Origin: Chromatiales bacterium
Lineage (GTDB): Bacteria > Pseudomonadota > Gammaproteobacteria > Chromatiales > Chromatiaceae
Assembly (NCBI GenBank): GCA_028280505.1
Contig: JANQLO010000018.1
Span: 39,029 to 103,028, forward strand
DNA length: 64,000 nucleotides
Direction: 5' to 3'
Shown: in pieces, positions 53,122-62,260 of the stretch
Layout: each line of letters starts with the position of its first letter
Position numbering within the stretch: position 1 is the stretch's first letter
Translations under genes and position numbers: made by a program
The notes under the pieces: model-generated
Told to the model about the DNA's origin: nothing
The model's database searches: none
Seen by the model: the letters and a program-made list of their open reading frames with translations, nothing else

Positions 53122-54528
53122 CTACGTAGGCTTTAAGTACTCTGGAAGCCGATTGAGCGCCCTAACCCTGCTGTCATCCCAAGCATGAGCAAAACTGATA
53201 CGCAGACAGTTTCTGAACTGTCCTGATGTTGAGAATAGCGGTCCGGGTGTAATAACGATTTCGTCTTTCAAGGCCTTGGCATAGGCAGTCAAGGTATCTA
53301 CCGACTCGGGTAGTTCCACCCAAACGGCCAACCCGCCTTCGGGTTGGCTGACCCGTAAATCGAACGACCATGAACGCATATGTGCGATCAACTGGTCACG
53401 ATACTTGCGTAACTCACTCCGTTGTCGACGCAGGTGCGCGGCAAAATCACCCTGTTCCATGAAGTCGGCCACGCCTTGTTGCAGGTAGCGGCTGCTGGCC
53501 AGTTGGGTGATGAGCTTGAGATGTAGAATGCGTGTGTGCCAACGCGCTCCGGCGATCCATCCCAACCTGAGGTCGCGTGACAAGCTTTTGGAGAACGAAC
53601 TGCACAGGATCACGCGGTCCTTCGAATCCAAGGCCTTTAAGGGATCGGGTGCGGTACCGAAGGCGGTATCGGCGTAGATGTCGTCCTCTATGATCGTCAG
53701 ATCGTATTCTTCCGCGAGTGCCAGGATACGCCGCTTCGCGGCGGTGGGCATTGAGGCTCCGCTGGGTGTGGCAAAGGCGGGGGACAGGATACAGGCGGTG
53801 ATCTTCCAACGTTTTAGCGCTTCCTCGAGCGCGTCCACATCTATCCCGGTCTCCGTCGACGTGGGGATCTCGACGACCTGCAGGTCGAGTTGTTCGAGTA
53901 GTTGTAGCGAGCCGTAAAAGCCGGGTGATTCTACGGCAACGATATCTCCCCGTTCGCAACTGGCCATCAGTGCAAGAAACAGTGCGTGCTGGCAACCGGA
54001 CGTGATGCAGAGTTCGTCGGGAGCCGCTGTCCAGCCTCGACGGGTGTATTGCAGTGTCAGTTGTTCACGTAGCGCAAGGTTTCCGGTCGGTTCATCGTAG
54101 TACTGATAGTCACCGCCGCGTTGTCGACGCAATGAGCGTCCGATCGACCGATTCAACGCGACGATGCCGGGAGGAGGTTCGCCTGCATTCACATCAGGTA
54201 CCAAATCGAAAGCGGCACTTCGGCGCATGATGTCGAGCAACAGTTCGCTAACCGTGACGGGTTGCGGCGCTTTCGTTCGCGCGCGGCTCACGGGTTTTTG
54301 GGGCGCTTCGGATCGTGAGGAAACGAAGTAGCCGGCCTTTGGACGGGATTCCACCAACCCCTGGGCTTCCAGCCTTTGCAGTGCATGTTGGACGGTAGCT
54401 TTGGAGAGCTTCCGTTCCCGGCACAGCGTTCGGATCGAAGGGAGGCGTTCACCCAGGCGCCAACGCTGCTCCTGGATCCCCTGTAACAGCCATTTTTCCA
54501 GCTCCCGGTAGAGAAATTCCGATGTCAT
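53122..54528 (-). CDS. MocR-type transcriptional regulator (GntR HTH fused to PLP aminotransferase domain)
   Basis: 468 residues. The N-terminal GntR winged helix (about 5-75) shows GERLPSIRTLCRERKLSKAT and VQHALQRLEAQGLVESRPKAGYFV. The remainder is a fold-type I aminotransferase domain with DELCITSGCQHALFLALMA, FATPSGASMPTAAKRRILAL, EDDIYADTAFG and the PLP lysine in LCSSFSKSLSRDLRLGWIAG. Members sense PLP or an amino-compound adduct. It is divergent from ccoG, with matching direct repeats in between. A decayed paralogous fragment lies at 45180-45475. Confidence 0.93.
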   Translation of the reverse strand: MTSEFLYRELEKWLLQGIQEQRWRLGERLPSIRTLCRERKLSKATVQHALQRLEAQGLVESRPKAGYFVSSRSEAPQKPVSRARTKAPQPVTVSELLLDIMRRSAAFDLVPDVNAGEPPPGIVALNRSIGRSLRRQRGGDYQYYDEPTGNLALREQLTLQYTRRGWTAAPDELCITSGCQHALFLALMASCERGDIVAVESPGFYGSLQLLEQLDLQVVEIPTSTETGIDVDALEEALKRWKITACILSPAFATPSGASMPTAAKRRILALAEEYDLTIIEDDIYADTAFGTAPDPLKALDSKDRVILCSSFSKSLSRDLRLGWIAGARWHTRILHLKLITQLASSRYLQQGVADFMEQGDFAAHLRRQRSELRKYRDQLIAHMRSWSFDLRVSQPEGGLAVWVELPESVDTLTAYAKALKDEIVITPGPLFSTSGQFRNCLRISFAHAWDDSRVRALNRLPEYLKPT

Positions 54529-54548
54529 GTCGGTCTTTGTGTGCGCAT

Positions 54549-54590
54549 CTGTACCTATTGATATTAATTTTTTTACACCTGTTCCTACTG
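54549..54590. promoter_or_regulatory. Direct repeats in the MocR-ccoG intergenic region
   Basis: CTGTACCTATTG (54549-54560) and CTGTTCCTACTG (54579-54590) are same-orientation repeats with two mismatches, 30 bp apart start to start (about three helical turns). MocR/PdxR regulators typically bind direct repeats in such divergent promoters. An AT-rich spacer (ATATTAATTTTTTTA) lies between. Confidence 0.55.
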
Positions 54591-54639
54591 GTTGTGGAGA
54601 CCTAGTCTGTGCCCATCAGCAATCGACGGGGTGGTTCTC

Positions 54640-55998
54640 GTGGAAAAAACGGCTTTTATTCAAGAACGTACGCCGACTTTCGTTCGGGATGGAAAGTTTC
54701 ACGTCAAATTGACGGAGGGCCGGTTTCAGAACCTTCGAAGGTTGGCCAGTTGGCCGTTGCTGGCGGTGTTTTTCGGTCTGGTCTGGATACAGCTGGATGG
54801 TCAGCCTCTATTGCTGTTTTCGTTCGAGCAACGGCGCATCATCCTGTTTGGCAACGCGCTCTCCTGGCAGGATTTGCCGCTTCTGGCCGGTTTGTTGATC
54901 ACCGGCGCCTTCCTGCTTTTCTTCATGGCGGTAGCCGTGGGTCGGGTATGGTGTGGCTTCGCGTGTCCTCAAAGCATCTGGACCTGGTTGTTCCTTCGTG
55001 TCGAGCAGATTACCGAAGGGTCTGCGAAGGAACGTGCGAAACATGAGCGGGATTCGATCGCAGGCCGTCGTTTGCTTCGCCGTGTTGCCAAGCATCTGCT
55101 ATGGATGCTTCTGGCTTTGTTCACGGCATTGACGTTCACCGGTTACTTCATGCCGATTCGAGACATTGTCGCTGGCGCATCGAGCCTGCAGCTTCCCACC
55201 TATACAACCGTATGGTTGGCGGCGATGACCGGGCTGACCTACCTGAACGCGGGATTGGTGCGCGAGAAAATCTGCCTTCACGCCTGTCCGTATTCGCGTT
55301 TCCAGACCGTGATGTTCGATCGCGATACGTTAACCGTCAGTTACGATGCCCGTCGCGGGGAACCGCGTGCCAATAGACGCAACGCGGATGCCGACAGCGG
55401 CGATTGTGTGGATTGCGGGCTTTGTGTGCAGGTCTGTCCTACCGGGATCGACATAAGGGATGGATTACAGGCGGCATGTATCGATTGTGCCGCCTGTGTC
55501 GATGCCTGTGATCAGGTGATGGAAAAGCTGGATCGCCCCAAGGGTCTGGTGCGTTTCGCCTCCGAAGCCCGGCTTGAAGGCTCGACAACACGCGTGGTGC
55601 GTCCACAGTTGATCGGTTACGGTGTCGTATTGGCCTGTGCGATGTCTGCGGTTGTATATGGCTTCGCCAATACGTCGAGCCTGTCGGTGGCCATCCAACG
55701 TGACCGCGGTGCCTTGTTCACCCACTTGGATGAACATACGGTCTGTAACAATTACCGGGTCAAGGTCGAGGGGGTCGACGACAGATCCCTTCTGATTCAG
55801 GTGTCTCTTTCGGAGAACGGGCGATTCAAGCTGTTCGGGCCCGCGCAGATCGACCTGACGACAAGCAACGCCACCTGGCTTCCCTATCGCGTTTGCGTTC
55901 GAAATCCTGATTTCCCGCGCACGTCGCTGACGTTCAACTTCGAAAGCTCCGATATTTCCACAACGAAAACAACCACTTTTCTAGCGACATCGATCTGA
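54640..55998 (+). CDS. ccoG: Cytochrome c oxidase accessory protein CcoG (FixG/RdxA)
   Basis: 452 residues from GTG 54640, preceded by GACGGGGTGG; GTG 54631 and TTG 54592 are alternatives. Membrane helices (LLAVFFGLVWIQL, LLAGLLITGAFLLFFMAVAV and others) flank the VWCGFACPQSIWTWLF motif. A cytoplasmic ferredoxin-like region has CVDCGLCVQVCPTGIDIR and CIDCAACVDACDQVM (two 4Fe-4S sites). The C-terminus is a periplasmic immunoglobulin-like domain. CcoG helps copper delivery to cbb3-type oxidases. The ccoNOQP and ccoHIS genes are not in the window, so it is separated from its usual cluster. Confidence 0.93.
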   Translation: MEKTAFIQERTPTFVRDGKFHVKLTEGRFQNLRRLASWPLLAVFFGLVWIQLDGQPLLLFSFEQRRIILFGNALSWQDLPLLAGLLITGAFLLFFMAVAVGRVWCGFACPQSIWTWLFLRVEQITEGSAKERAKHERDSIAGRRLLRRVAKHLLWMLLALFTALTFTGYFMPIRDIVAGASSLQLPTYTTVWLAAMTGLTYLNAGLVREKICLHACPYSRFQTVMFDRDTLTVSYDARRGEPRANRRNADADSGDCVDCGLCVQVCPTGIDIRDGLQAACIDCAACVDACDQVMEKLDRPKGLVRFASEARLEGSTTRVVRPQLIGYGVVLACAMSAVVYGFANTSSLSVAIQRDRGALFTHLDEHTVCNNYRVKVEGVDDRSLLIQVSLSENGRFKLFGPAQIDLTTSNATWLPYRVCVRNPDFPRTSLTFNFESSDISTTKTTTFLATSI

Positions 55999-56267
55999 AC
56001 TCGTGACAGCTTGACGGTATTCTCCCGGCGCAAGATTTTTTAACCGCCGTAAGCAAACATGCCGCACCACGCCATGGCCGGTACCTTTGTTGAGGGTCGT
56101 CCGGATGTTCGCGGTTTTCGAACACTGTGGTGGGTAAATTCGGATTATTCGTTCTCGTCAGCTAAACGATAATGTGCCGAGTGTCGTGCATCCTTTTTGG
56201 CATGCACCGACGGATCTGTCGATTGCCTATCGATCTTTCCGCATCTTCGTCGCGCCGGGAGAACAGA

Positions 56268-56699
56268 ATGCAAGACGAGTCCGAACAAGATCATGCCGCC
56301 AAGTCCAAGAGATGGCATAAACCGCTGATCGTTATGCTGTCTATTGTCGCGGTCGGTGCCGCGATCTGGAGCCAGTTGCCGCGTGGTTTCTATCCGACGG
56401 ATTTGAGCCTTGTCGGTAACGGTCGTCCTGCGCTGGTGCTGGCTTACGATCCGAACTTCGGCGGTGGTATTGCGGCGATGGAGCTGATGAATGCGATACG
56501 TGCCGATTACGAAGATCGCGTCGAGTTCCTGATTGCACGTTTTGGTGTGCCCGAAGGTCGCGCTTTTGCCAATCGGCACCGGGCTATCGATGGAACCCTA
56601 CTGCTATTCGCCGGCGACGGCACCCGCGTGCACAGTGTGCATTTGCCGGAAAGCGAAGAGCAGTTGCGTCATGCGCTGGATATTTCCTTTCCGCCGTAG
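56268..56699 (+). CDS. Membrane-anchored thioredoxin-fold-like protein without CxxC
   Basis: 143 residues from MQDESEQDHAAKSKR, GGGAGAAC about 8 bp upstream. A short basic cytoplasmic tail precedes one membrane segment (KPLIVMLSIVAVGAAIWSQL). The periplasmic domain reads GRPALVLAYDPNFGGGIAAM, then VEFLIARFGVPEGRAFANRH and GTLLLFAGDGTRV, a beta-alpha-beta pattern like thioredoxin, but the active-site cysteines are absent (DPNFGGG where a CxxC would be). Function not recognised. It lies between ccoG and a NUDIX gene. Confidence 0.7.
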   Translation: MQDESEQDHAAKSKRWHKPLIVMLSIVAVGAAIWSQLPRGFYPTDLSLVGNGRPALVLAYDPNFGGGIAAMELMNAIRADYEDRVEFLIARFGVPEGRAFANRHRAIDGTLLLFAGDGTRVHSVHLPESEEQLRHALDISFPP

Positions 56700-56792
56700 C
56701 GGGATAACCGCGCCTGCAAGACCGACCCGTTTTCACAACGGCGTGACCTGCGATCATCCCGATGCAGCAAGCCGGTGCTATCGTCTATTGCC

Positions 56793-57419
56793 ATGGAAGA
56801 TTTCATCGAGCGACTGAAGCAGCGGTTGGCTGACGACCTTCCCGGTGAGGCCGCTCAGTTTCTGATGGCGCCCGCGGATAGGTTGCGCACTCGGCCACGA
56901 CAAGGGGCGATGCCGCACCCGCGGCAAAGTGCTGTTTTATTGTATCTCTATTCCCATCAGGATGATTGGTGCCTCGTACTGATGAAGCGCACCCGGTACG
57001 ACGGTGCGCATAGCGGTCAAGTGAGTATCCCCGGCGGGTGTTTGGAACGGGGTGAAGATCATAGTCAAGCCGCGTTGCGTGAGTTCGAGGAAGAGACCGG
57101 CGTGCGTGTACACCGGGACCAACTGCTCGGTCGGCTCAGCGGATTGTTCATCCCCACGAGCAACTTCATGGTAAGGCCTTATGTTGCCTATGCCACTCAA
57201 GCGCCCAACTTTTCTCCCGATCCCGTTGAGGTCGAGCAGATCATCGAGCTGAGGATGCCGATGTTAATGCGGGATGACGTGGTGAAGCAGGGTAAGGTGC
57301 ATTTGCTTGACGGTGCTCGGGTGGAAACACCCTATTTCGAAATCGAAGCCCACCGGGTTTGGGGCGCGACCGCGATGATACTCAGCGAGTTCAAAGCGAT
57401 CGTTCGGGACTTGGGTTGA
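56793..57419 (+). CDS. NUDIX hydrolase (CoA pyrophosphatase-like, NudL type)
   Basis: 208 residues from MEDFIERLKQRL. The NUDIX box reads GGCLERGEDHSQAALREFEE followed by ETGV, matching GX5EX7REUXEEXGU. It is preceded by YDGAHSGQVSIPGG, the UPF0035-like signature of the CoA-hydrolysing NUDT7/NudL group. C-terminal VWGATAMILSEF is also family-typical. It probably cleaves CoA or acyl-CoA to phosphopantetheine and 3',5'-ADP. ATG 56775 is an in-frame alternative. Confidence 0.88.
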   Translation: MEDFIERLKQRLADDLPGEAAQFLMAPADRLRTRPRQGAMPHPRQSAVLLYLYSHQDDWCLVLMKRTRYDGAHSGQVSIPGGCLERGEDHSQAALREFEEETGVRVHRDQLLGRLSGLFIPTSNFMVRPYVAYATQAPNFSPDPVEVEQIIELRMPMLMRDDVVKQGKVHLLDGARVETPYFEIEAHRVWGATAMILSEFKAIVRDLG

Positions 57420-57433
57420 CTTTGGAATAGGGT

Positions 57434-57475
57434 CCGTGGGCATGCCGCGAGGAGACGTTGGCGGCATGCCCACGG
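57434..57475. repeat. Perfect 15-bp inverted repeat
   Basis: CCGTGGGCATGCCGC (57434-57448) and GCGGCATGCCCACGG (57461-57475) with a 12-base spacer, 15 bp after the NUDIX gene. It would form a very stable hairpin in either transcript. No U-tract follows, so it may be a terminator without a tail, an mRNA-stabilising hairpin or a dispersed palindromic element. Confidence 0.8.
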
Positions 57476-57554
57476 ATATCGTCGTCAGGCCCGGGTAGGC
57501 CTGCCGAAGATTGCGGCGAGGGGTGACCTGAAGAAATTCCCCACGCGGAAGGCG

Positions 57555-57794
57555 TTACCGCCTCCATAAAAAGGGCACGCCGGACGCGGCGAGGAAGACG
57601 TTGATATAGCCGTTGTCTGGCATGTAACGCGATACCGGTGCATCGGCTCTTTCCGGATCCGGGGCGTGTGAAAGCTTCCACCGGCCGCCGGCCAGGAACA
57701 CCGAACCAAGACCGATACGCAGGGTGAGCGCGATCGTGTCCGCGTCGGTGAATTCGATGCGTGCCGGGGCTTTGCCCAATCGGCTGAAATTCAT
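57555..57794 (-). pseudogene. DoxX/DoxD-like membrane protein, N-terminal fragment
   Basis: 79 codons from MNFSRLGKAP. TDADTIALTLRIGLGSVFLA followed by GGRWKLSH, then RYMPDNGYINVF resembles the start of DoxX/DoxD-type quinol-oxidase-associated membrane proteins (first helix, GG-KL motif, GYIN). The frame then stops after FLWRR, where the family needs about three more helices. I found no clear continuation in other frames before the hairpin at 57434. Likely a truncated, dead copy, though a short functional protein is not excluded. Confidence 0.5.
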
Positions 57795-58162
57795 GATGTG
57801 CCCTGCTTGATGCGTCGTCCCAGTTGACCCGGGAATCAGGACTTTTCATTCGACTTAACAGCACATCGGGTCCGTTATTTGTAAGTTTTTGTACCAATAC
57901 CCGCCTTGAGGCCGGTAGCCGTATTCGCTTCCGGTGCGCACCTTATTGGCGCAATGTGTGTCGGTTTATGTCTTCGTTGGTGGTCAGATTTGGCGCATCG
58001 GGTTTGGACTCCACAACATGCGAATTTTGCGATATGCGATTTTAGGGTTTTCCCCGATTGCCGTGCTGCGGTGCTGGTCTAGTTTCCTGACTCAGGAGAG
58101 TGGTTTTCTCCGCCACATCCGGTTTATGCCGGTTGTCCAACCCCCCGCAGGAGTCAATCTCG
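57795..58162. other. Intergenic region, nothing recognised
   Basis: 368 bp between divergent genes. It contains promoters for the gene at 58163 and perhaps for the DoxX-like fragment. Two overlapping plus-strand frames (57824-58045, 57934-58242) lack ribosome-binding sites and similarity. Confidence 0.45.
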
Positions 58163-58396
58163 ATGAACAAGTACTGTTCCGATGTGATTATTCACATAGA
58201 CGAGGATCTTCAGGACGAAGATATCTACGAACTAGAGCGTGACATCGGCAATCTGGCCGGTGTTTACAGCGCCTGTGTCAACGATCGCGCCCGTCATTTG
58301 ATGCTGGTGGATTACGACCCGGAAGGTGTCCGGGCCTACGATCTGCTCAGCACGGTGCGGCGGCGCGGCGTCGGTGCCGAGCTGGTCGGCCTCTGA
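58163..58396 (+). CDS. Small HMA/ferredoxin-like fold protein
   Basis: 77 residues from MNKYCSDVIIHIDED, CAGGAG about 9 bp upstream. The pattern DVIIHIDEDLQDEDIYELER, GVYSACVNDRARHLMLVDYD and RRRGVGAELVGL follows the beta-alpha-beta-beta-alpha-beta order of heavy-metal-associated domains. The metal-binding CxxC loop is absent. Small proteins like this occur in many gammaproteobacteria without known function. Confidence 0.75.
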   Translation: MNKYCSDVIIHIDEDLQDEDIYELERDIGNLAGVYSACVNDRARHLMLVDYDPEGVRAYDLLSTVRRRGVGAELVGL

Positions 58397-58514
58397 GGTC
58401 GGCGATACGGCCGGTGCGGCCTTCCCGTCGCCCGGCCTGTTTTCCCCCCACTGACGGGTGCAATTCCCTGATCCTGAGCGTAAAATCGCCGGCCCCTAGT
58501 CGTTATTGAGCAGT

Positions 58515-59867
58515 ATGCCGGGCAGACTTTACATTCGCACCTTCGGTTGCCAGATGAACGAGTACGACTCCCAGAAGATGGAGGACGTGCTGCGCGAATC
58601 CCATGGGCTGACTTTGACCGATGATCCCGAGCAGGCCGATGTGCTGCTGCTCAATACCTGTTCGATTCGTGAGAAGGCACAGGAAAAGGTCTTTTCCCAG
58701 CTCGGCGTATGGAAGGATTGGAAACACGATCGGCCCGACCTGGTGATCGGTGTCGGCGGTTGCGTTGCGAGCCAGGAGGGCGAGGCGATTCGTGAGCGTG
58801 CACCCTTCGTCGATCTGGTGTTCGGGCCGCAGACGCTACATCGTCTGCCCGAGATGCTGGCACGTGCGCGCGACAGCCGCGAGCCGACGGTCGACATCAG
58901 TTTTCCCGAGATCGAGAAATTCGATCGTCTGCCCGAGCCGCGTGCGGAAGGACCGAGTGCTTTCGTCTCGGTGATGGAGGGTTGTTCAAAATACTGCACC
59001 TTTTGTGTCGTGCCTTACACCCGTGGTGAGGAGATCAGTCGGCCGTTTGATGACGTGCTTGCCGAAATCGCACAGCTCGCTGTCCAAGGTGTGCGTGAGG
59101 TCAATTTGCTCGGGCAGAATGTGAACGCTTATCGTGGCCGTATGCACGATGGCGAGATTGCCGATCTGGCACTGCTGATTCGCTATGTCGCGGCGATAGA
59201 CGGCATCGATCGTATCCGCTACACGACATCCCACCCGGTCGAATTTTCCGATGCCTTGATTGAAACCTATGCCGACGTGCCGGAACTGGTCAGCCATCTG
59301 CATCTGCCGGTGCAGTCGGGGTCGGATCGTATCCTGATGGCCATGAAGCGCGGCCACAGCGCGTTTGAATATAAACAGAAGCTTCGCAAGCTACGTGCGA
59401 TACGGCCGGACATCAGCCTGTCATCGGATTTCATCATCGGTTTCCCCGGCGAGACCGATCAAGATCACCGTTACACCATGGCTTTGATCGAGGAGATCGG
59501 TTTCGACCATTCGTTCAGTTTTATTTACAGTCGTCGCGCCGGAACGCCGGCCGCCGACCTGCCGGACGATGTGCCGGTGGCGGTCAAGCAACAGCGTCTG
59601 GCCGAACTGCAACACGCGATCAACGACAGTGCACAGCGCATCAGCCGCGGCATGGTCGGGACGGCACAACGTGTGCTGGTCGATCGGCCGTCGCGCAAGA
59701 ATCCGAATGAGATTTCCGGACGCACCGAGAACAACCGGGTGGTCAATTTCGCCGGCCCGGCCGGCCTGATCGGCCAGTTCGTCGATGTGCGTATCACTGC
59801 GGCAAACCCCAATTCATTGCGCGGTGAACTGTTGCGGACGAATGCGCCGGAGGTCGCGAGCGCCTGA
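58515..59867 (+). CDS. miaB: tRNA-2-methylthio-N6-dimethylallyladenosine synthase MiaB
   Basis: 450 residues from [20 protein letters not shown]; an upstream TTG at 58506 is possible. The N-terminal UPF0004 domain has its three cluster cysteines in [20 protein letters not shown] and VGGCVAS. The radical-SAM motif is [16 protein letters not shown] (CxxxCxxC). The C-terminal TRAM domain includes [13 protein letters not shown] and [11 protein letters not shown]. It adds the methylthio group to i6A37 in tRNAs. First gene of the conserved miaB-ybeZ-ybeY-corC-lnt run. Confidence 0.96.
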   Translation: MPGRLYIRTFGCQMNEYDSQKMEDVLRESHGLTLTDDPEQADVLLLNTCSIREKAQEKVFSQLGVWKDWKHDRPDLVIGVGGCVASQEGEAIRERAPFVDLVFGPQTLHRLPEMLARARDSREPTVDISFPEIEKFDRLPEPRAEGPSAFVSVMEGCSKYCTFCVVPYTRGEEISRPFDDVLAEIAQLAVQGVREVNLLGQNVNAYRGRMHDGEIADLALLIRYVAAIDGIDRIRYTTSHPVEFSDALIETYADVPELVSHLHLPVQSGSDRILMAMKRGHSAFEYKQKLRKLRAIRPDISLSSDFIIGFPGETDQDHRYTMALIEEIGFDHSFSFIYSRRAGTPAADLPDDVPVAVKQQRLAELQHAINDSAQRISRGMVGTAQRVLVDRPSRKNPNEISGRTENNRVVNFAGPAGLIGQFVDVRITAANPNSLRGELLRTNAPEVASA

Positions 59868-59912
59868 TGGCCGGTTCCTCCTTATCGGGCCTTTTGCCCG
59901 ATCGATCGTGTC

Positions 59913-60911
59913 ATGCCGACGAGGCCGGCCGCTGTGGCTGAACACCCGGACGCGCTGGATCTCCTGCTCGAACCCGAGGATAACGAACGTCTTCGCAATG
60001 TTTGCGGCCAACTGGACGAACATTTGCGGTTGGTCGAACGACGCCTCGGTATCGAAATCAGCAACCGCGGGAGTCGTTTCCGTTTGCTTGGTGAGACCGG
60101 TGCGATCGCTGCCGGTCGCGAGGTCCTCGAAGGCCTGTATCGTGCGAGCGCGGAAGAGACATTGAGCCCGGCCAGCGTTCATTTGTTTCTGCAGGACTCG
60201 GGGGTGGACGCGCTGTTGGACAAGGCCGATGAGGTGCCGGAGACGGTCATCAAGACCCGGCGCGGTCTGATTCGTCCGCGCGGTTCCAACCAGGCCCGTT
60301 ATGTCCACAAGGTGTTGACCCACGATATCAACTTCGGCGTCGGTCCCGCCGGGACCGGCAAGACTTATCTCGCGGTCGCCTGTGCGGTCGATGCTTTGGA
60401 ACGCGACCAGATTCGACGCATCCTATTGGTGCGTCCTGCGGTCGAGGCCGGTGAACGCCTCGGCTTTCTACCCGGCGATTTGACTCAGAAGATCGACCCC
60501 TATCTGCGGCCGCTTTACGATGCCCTGTACGAAATGCTGGGTTTCGAGCGGGTGCACAAACTGATCGAGCGCAACGTGATCGAGGTCGCGCCGTTGGCCT
60601 ATATGCGCGGTCGAACGTTGAATGAAGCCTTCATCATTCTCGACGAGGCGCAAAATACGACCACCGAGCAGATGAAGATGTTTCTGACCCGCCTGGGTTT
60701 CGGTTCGACGGCGGTGATCACCGGCGACATCACTCAGGTCGATTTGCCGCGTGGCCAGACCTCGGGCCTGCGTCAGGCGACCGAGATCTTGCACGAAGTC
60801 GAAGGTATCAGCTTTACCTTCTTCAACGCGCGGGACGTTGTCCGTCATGCTTTGGTTCAGCAGGTCGTACAGGCCTACGATCGCTTCGACCGTGAACGCG
60901 ATCATGGTTGA
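59913..60911 (+). CDS. ybeZ: PhoH-like ATPase (YbeZ)
   Basis: 332 residues. An N-terminal KH-like region is followed by the P-loop FGVGPAGTGKTYLAVACAVD, VRPAVEAGERLGFLPGDLTQ, the Walker B motif AFIILDEAQNTT and VITGDITQVDLPRGQ. In E. coli YbeZ works with YbeY in RNA metabolism and ribosome maturation. It overlaps ybeY by 8 bp. Confidence 0.94.
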   Translation: MPTRPAAVAEHPDALDLLLEPEDNERLRNVCGQLDEHLRLVERRLGIEISNRGSRFRLLGETGAIAAGREVLEGLYRASAEETLSPASVHLFLQDSGVDALLDKADEVPETVIKTRRGLIRPRGSNQARYVHKVLTHDINFGVGPAGTGKTYLAVACAVDALERDQIRRILLVRPAVEAGERLGFLPGDLTQKIDPYLRPLYDALYEMLGFERVHKLIERNVIEVAPLAYMRGRTLNEAFIILDEAQNTTTEQMKMFLTRLGFGSTAVITGDITQVDLPRGQTSGLRQATEILHEVEGISFTFFNARDVVRHALVQQVVQAYDRFDRERDHG

Positions 60912-61383
60912 GGTCGCGCTACAGGTGGCGGTCGATCAGGCGGATCTGCCGTCGCCGGATCAAATCACCGCTTGGGCGCGCGCGGCATGGCGTCGGTCGA
61001 ACGAGGATGCCGAGGTGGTCGTGCGCATTTGCGGCAAGGACGAGAGTCGTCGGCTGAATCACGATTTCCGGGGTAAGGACAAGCCGACCAATGTGCTGTC
61101 TTTTCCATACGACCCGCATCCGGGCGTGACGCCGCACCACGCCGGCGATCTGGTGATCTGCGCGCCGGTGGTGATTCACGAAGCGGCTGAGCAGGGCAAG
61201 ACCATCGATGCGCATTGGGCGCATATGGTGGTGCACGGGATGTTGCACCTACAAGGCTACGACCACCAGGACGATTCACAGGCCGACGAAATGGAAAGCC
61301 TCGAAACGGACATTCTGACCGCGCTGGGTTTTCCCGCGCCATACTTTGTTAAAGAAACCAATGAGCGAAGATCGAACGCGTAA
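60904..61383 (+). CDS. ybeY: Endoribonuclease YbeY (16S rRNA maturation)
   Basis: 159 residues from MVEVALQVAVDQADL. The zinc motif VHGMLHLQGYDHQ (HGxLHLxGYDH) and FRGKDKPTNVLSFPYD are family signatures. It acts in 16S rRNA 3'-end processing and ribosome quality control. The 5' end overlaps ybeZ by 8 bp and the 3' end overlaps corC by 23 bp, indicating tight co-translation. Confidence 0.95.
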   Translation: MVEVALQVAVDQADLPSPDQITAWARAAWRRSNEDAEVVVRICGKDESRRLNHDFRGKDKPTNVLSFPYDPHPGVTPHHAGDLVICAPVVIHEAAEQGKTIDAHWAHMVVHGMLHLQGYDHQDDSQADEMESLETDILTALGFPAPYFVKETNERRSNA

Positions 61384-62257
61384 CGGGATTCGCACGGCGC
61401 GCTGGCTGGAACGCTTTTTCCCCGGCTCGTTCAGCGAACCCAGAGACCGTAAGGAACTGATTGAACTATTGCAGCAGGCCAAGGATCGGGCATTGTTCGA
61501 TACCGAAGCGCTGGCGATGATGGAGGGCGTGCTGCAGGTGTCCGACCTGCAGGTCAGAGACATCATGATCCCGCGCGCGCAGATGGTCGTTGTCGAGCGC
61601 GATGCCGAACTCAGCCAGGTATTGCCGGTCGTTGTGGAATCGGCGCACTCGCGTTTTCCGGTGATCGATGACGACCGCGCCGAGGTGGTGGGGATCATGC
61701 TGGCCAAGGATCTCTTGCAGTACTGTGGCGACGAAGCGCCCCGTTTCAAGATGCGTGATATCGTGCGTTCGGCGGTGTTCGTGCCGGAGAGCAAACGGTT
61801 GAACGTGTTGTTGCGCGAGTTCCGTGCCAGTCGTAACCATATGGCAATCGTGATCGACGAATATGGCAGTGCCGCCGGACTGGTCACGATCGAGGACGTG
61901 TTGGAACAGATCGTCGGTGAGATCGAAGACGAGTACGATTTCGACGAAGGTGCCTTCATCCTCAAGCGTGGTGCCAATAACTACACCATCAAGGCACACA
62001 CGACGATCGAGGATTTTAACGAATATTTCGGCGTCACTTTCGACGATAGCGACTACGACACCATCGGCGGTTTGACCATCAACGCTTTCGGGCATTTGCC
62101 CAGTCGGGGCGAATCGATCGATGTCGGCGGTTTCCACTTCACCGTCGTACGTGCTGACAGTCGTCGCGTGCGGTTGTTGAATGTCGAAAGGATTACCGAA
62201 CCGGAGACTGCTATAACGATGCAGGATAGCGAGACGGCCGAGAACAATCCGCAGTAA
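61361..62257 (+). CDS. corC: CorC/YbeX-type CBS-domain protein
   Basis: 298 residues from MSEDRTRNG. Two CBS domains: VRDIMIPRAQMVVVERDAEL through VVGIMLAKDLL, and MRDIVRSAVFVPESKRLNVL through SAAGLVTIEDVLEQIVGEI. A C-terminal CorC_HlyC domain follows (YTIKAHTTIEDFNEYFG, IGGLTINAFGHLPSRGESID). YbeX/CorC has been linked to magnesium and cobalt efflux and to ribosome maturation. It lies 3 bp before lnt. Confidence 0.93.
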   Translation: MSEDRTRNGIRTARWLERFFPGSFSEPRDRKELIELLQQAKDRALFDTEALAMMEGVLQVSDLQVRDIMIPRAQMVVVERDAELSQVLPVVVESAHSRFPVIDDDRAEVVGIMLAKDLLQYCGDEAPRFKMRDIVRSAVFVPESKRLNVLLREFRASRNHMAIVIDEYGSAAGLVTIEDVLEQIVGEIEDEYDFDEGAFILKRGANNYTIKAHTTIEDFNEYFGVTFDDSDYDTIGGLTINAFGHLPSRGESIDVGGFHFTVVRADSRRVRLLNVERITEPETAITMQDSETAENNPQ

Positions 62258-62260
62258 GCC

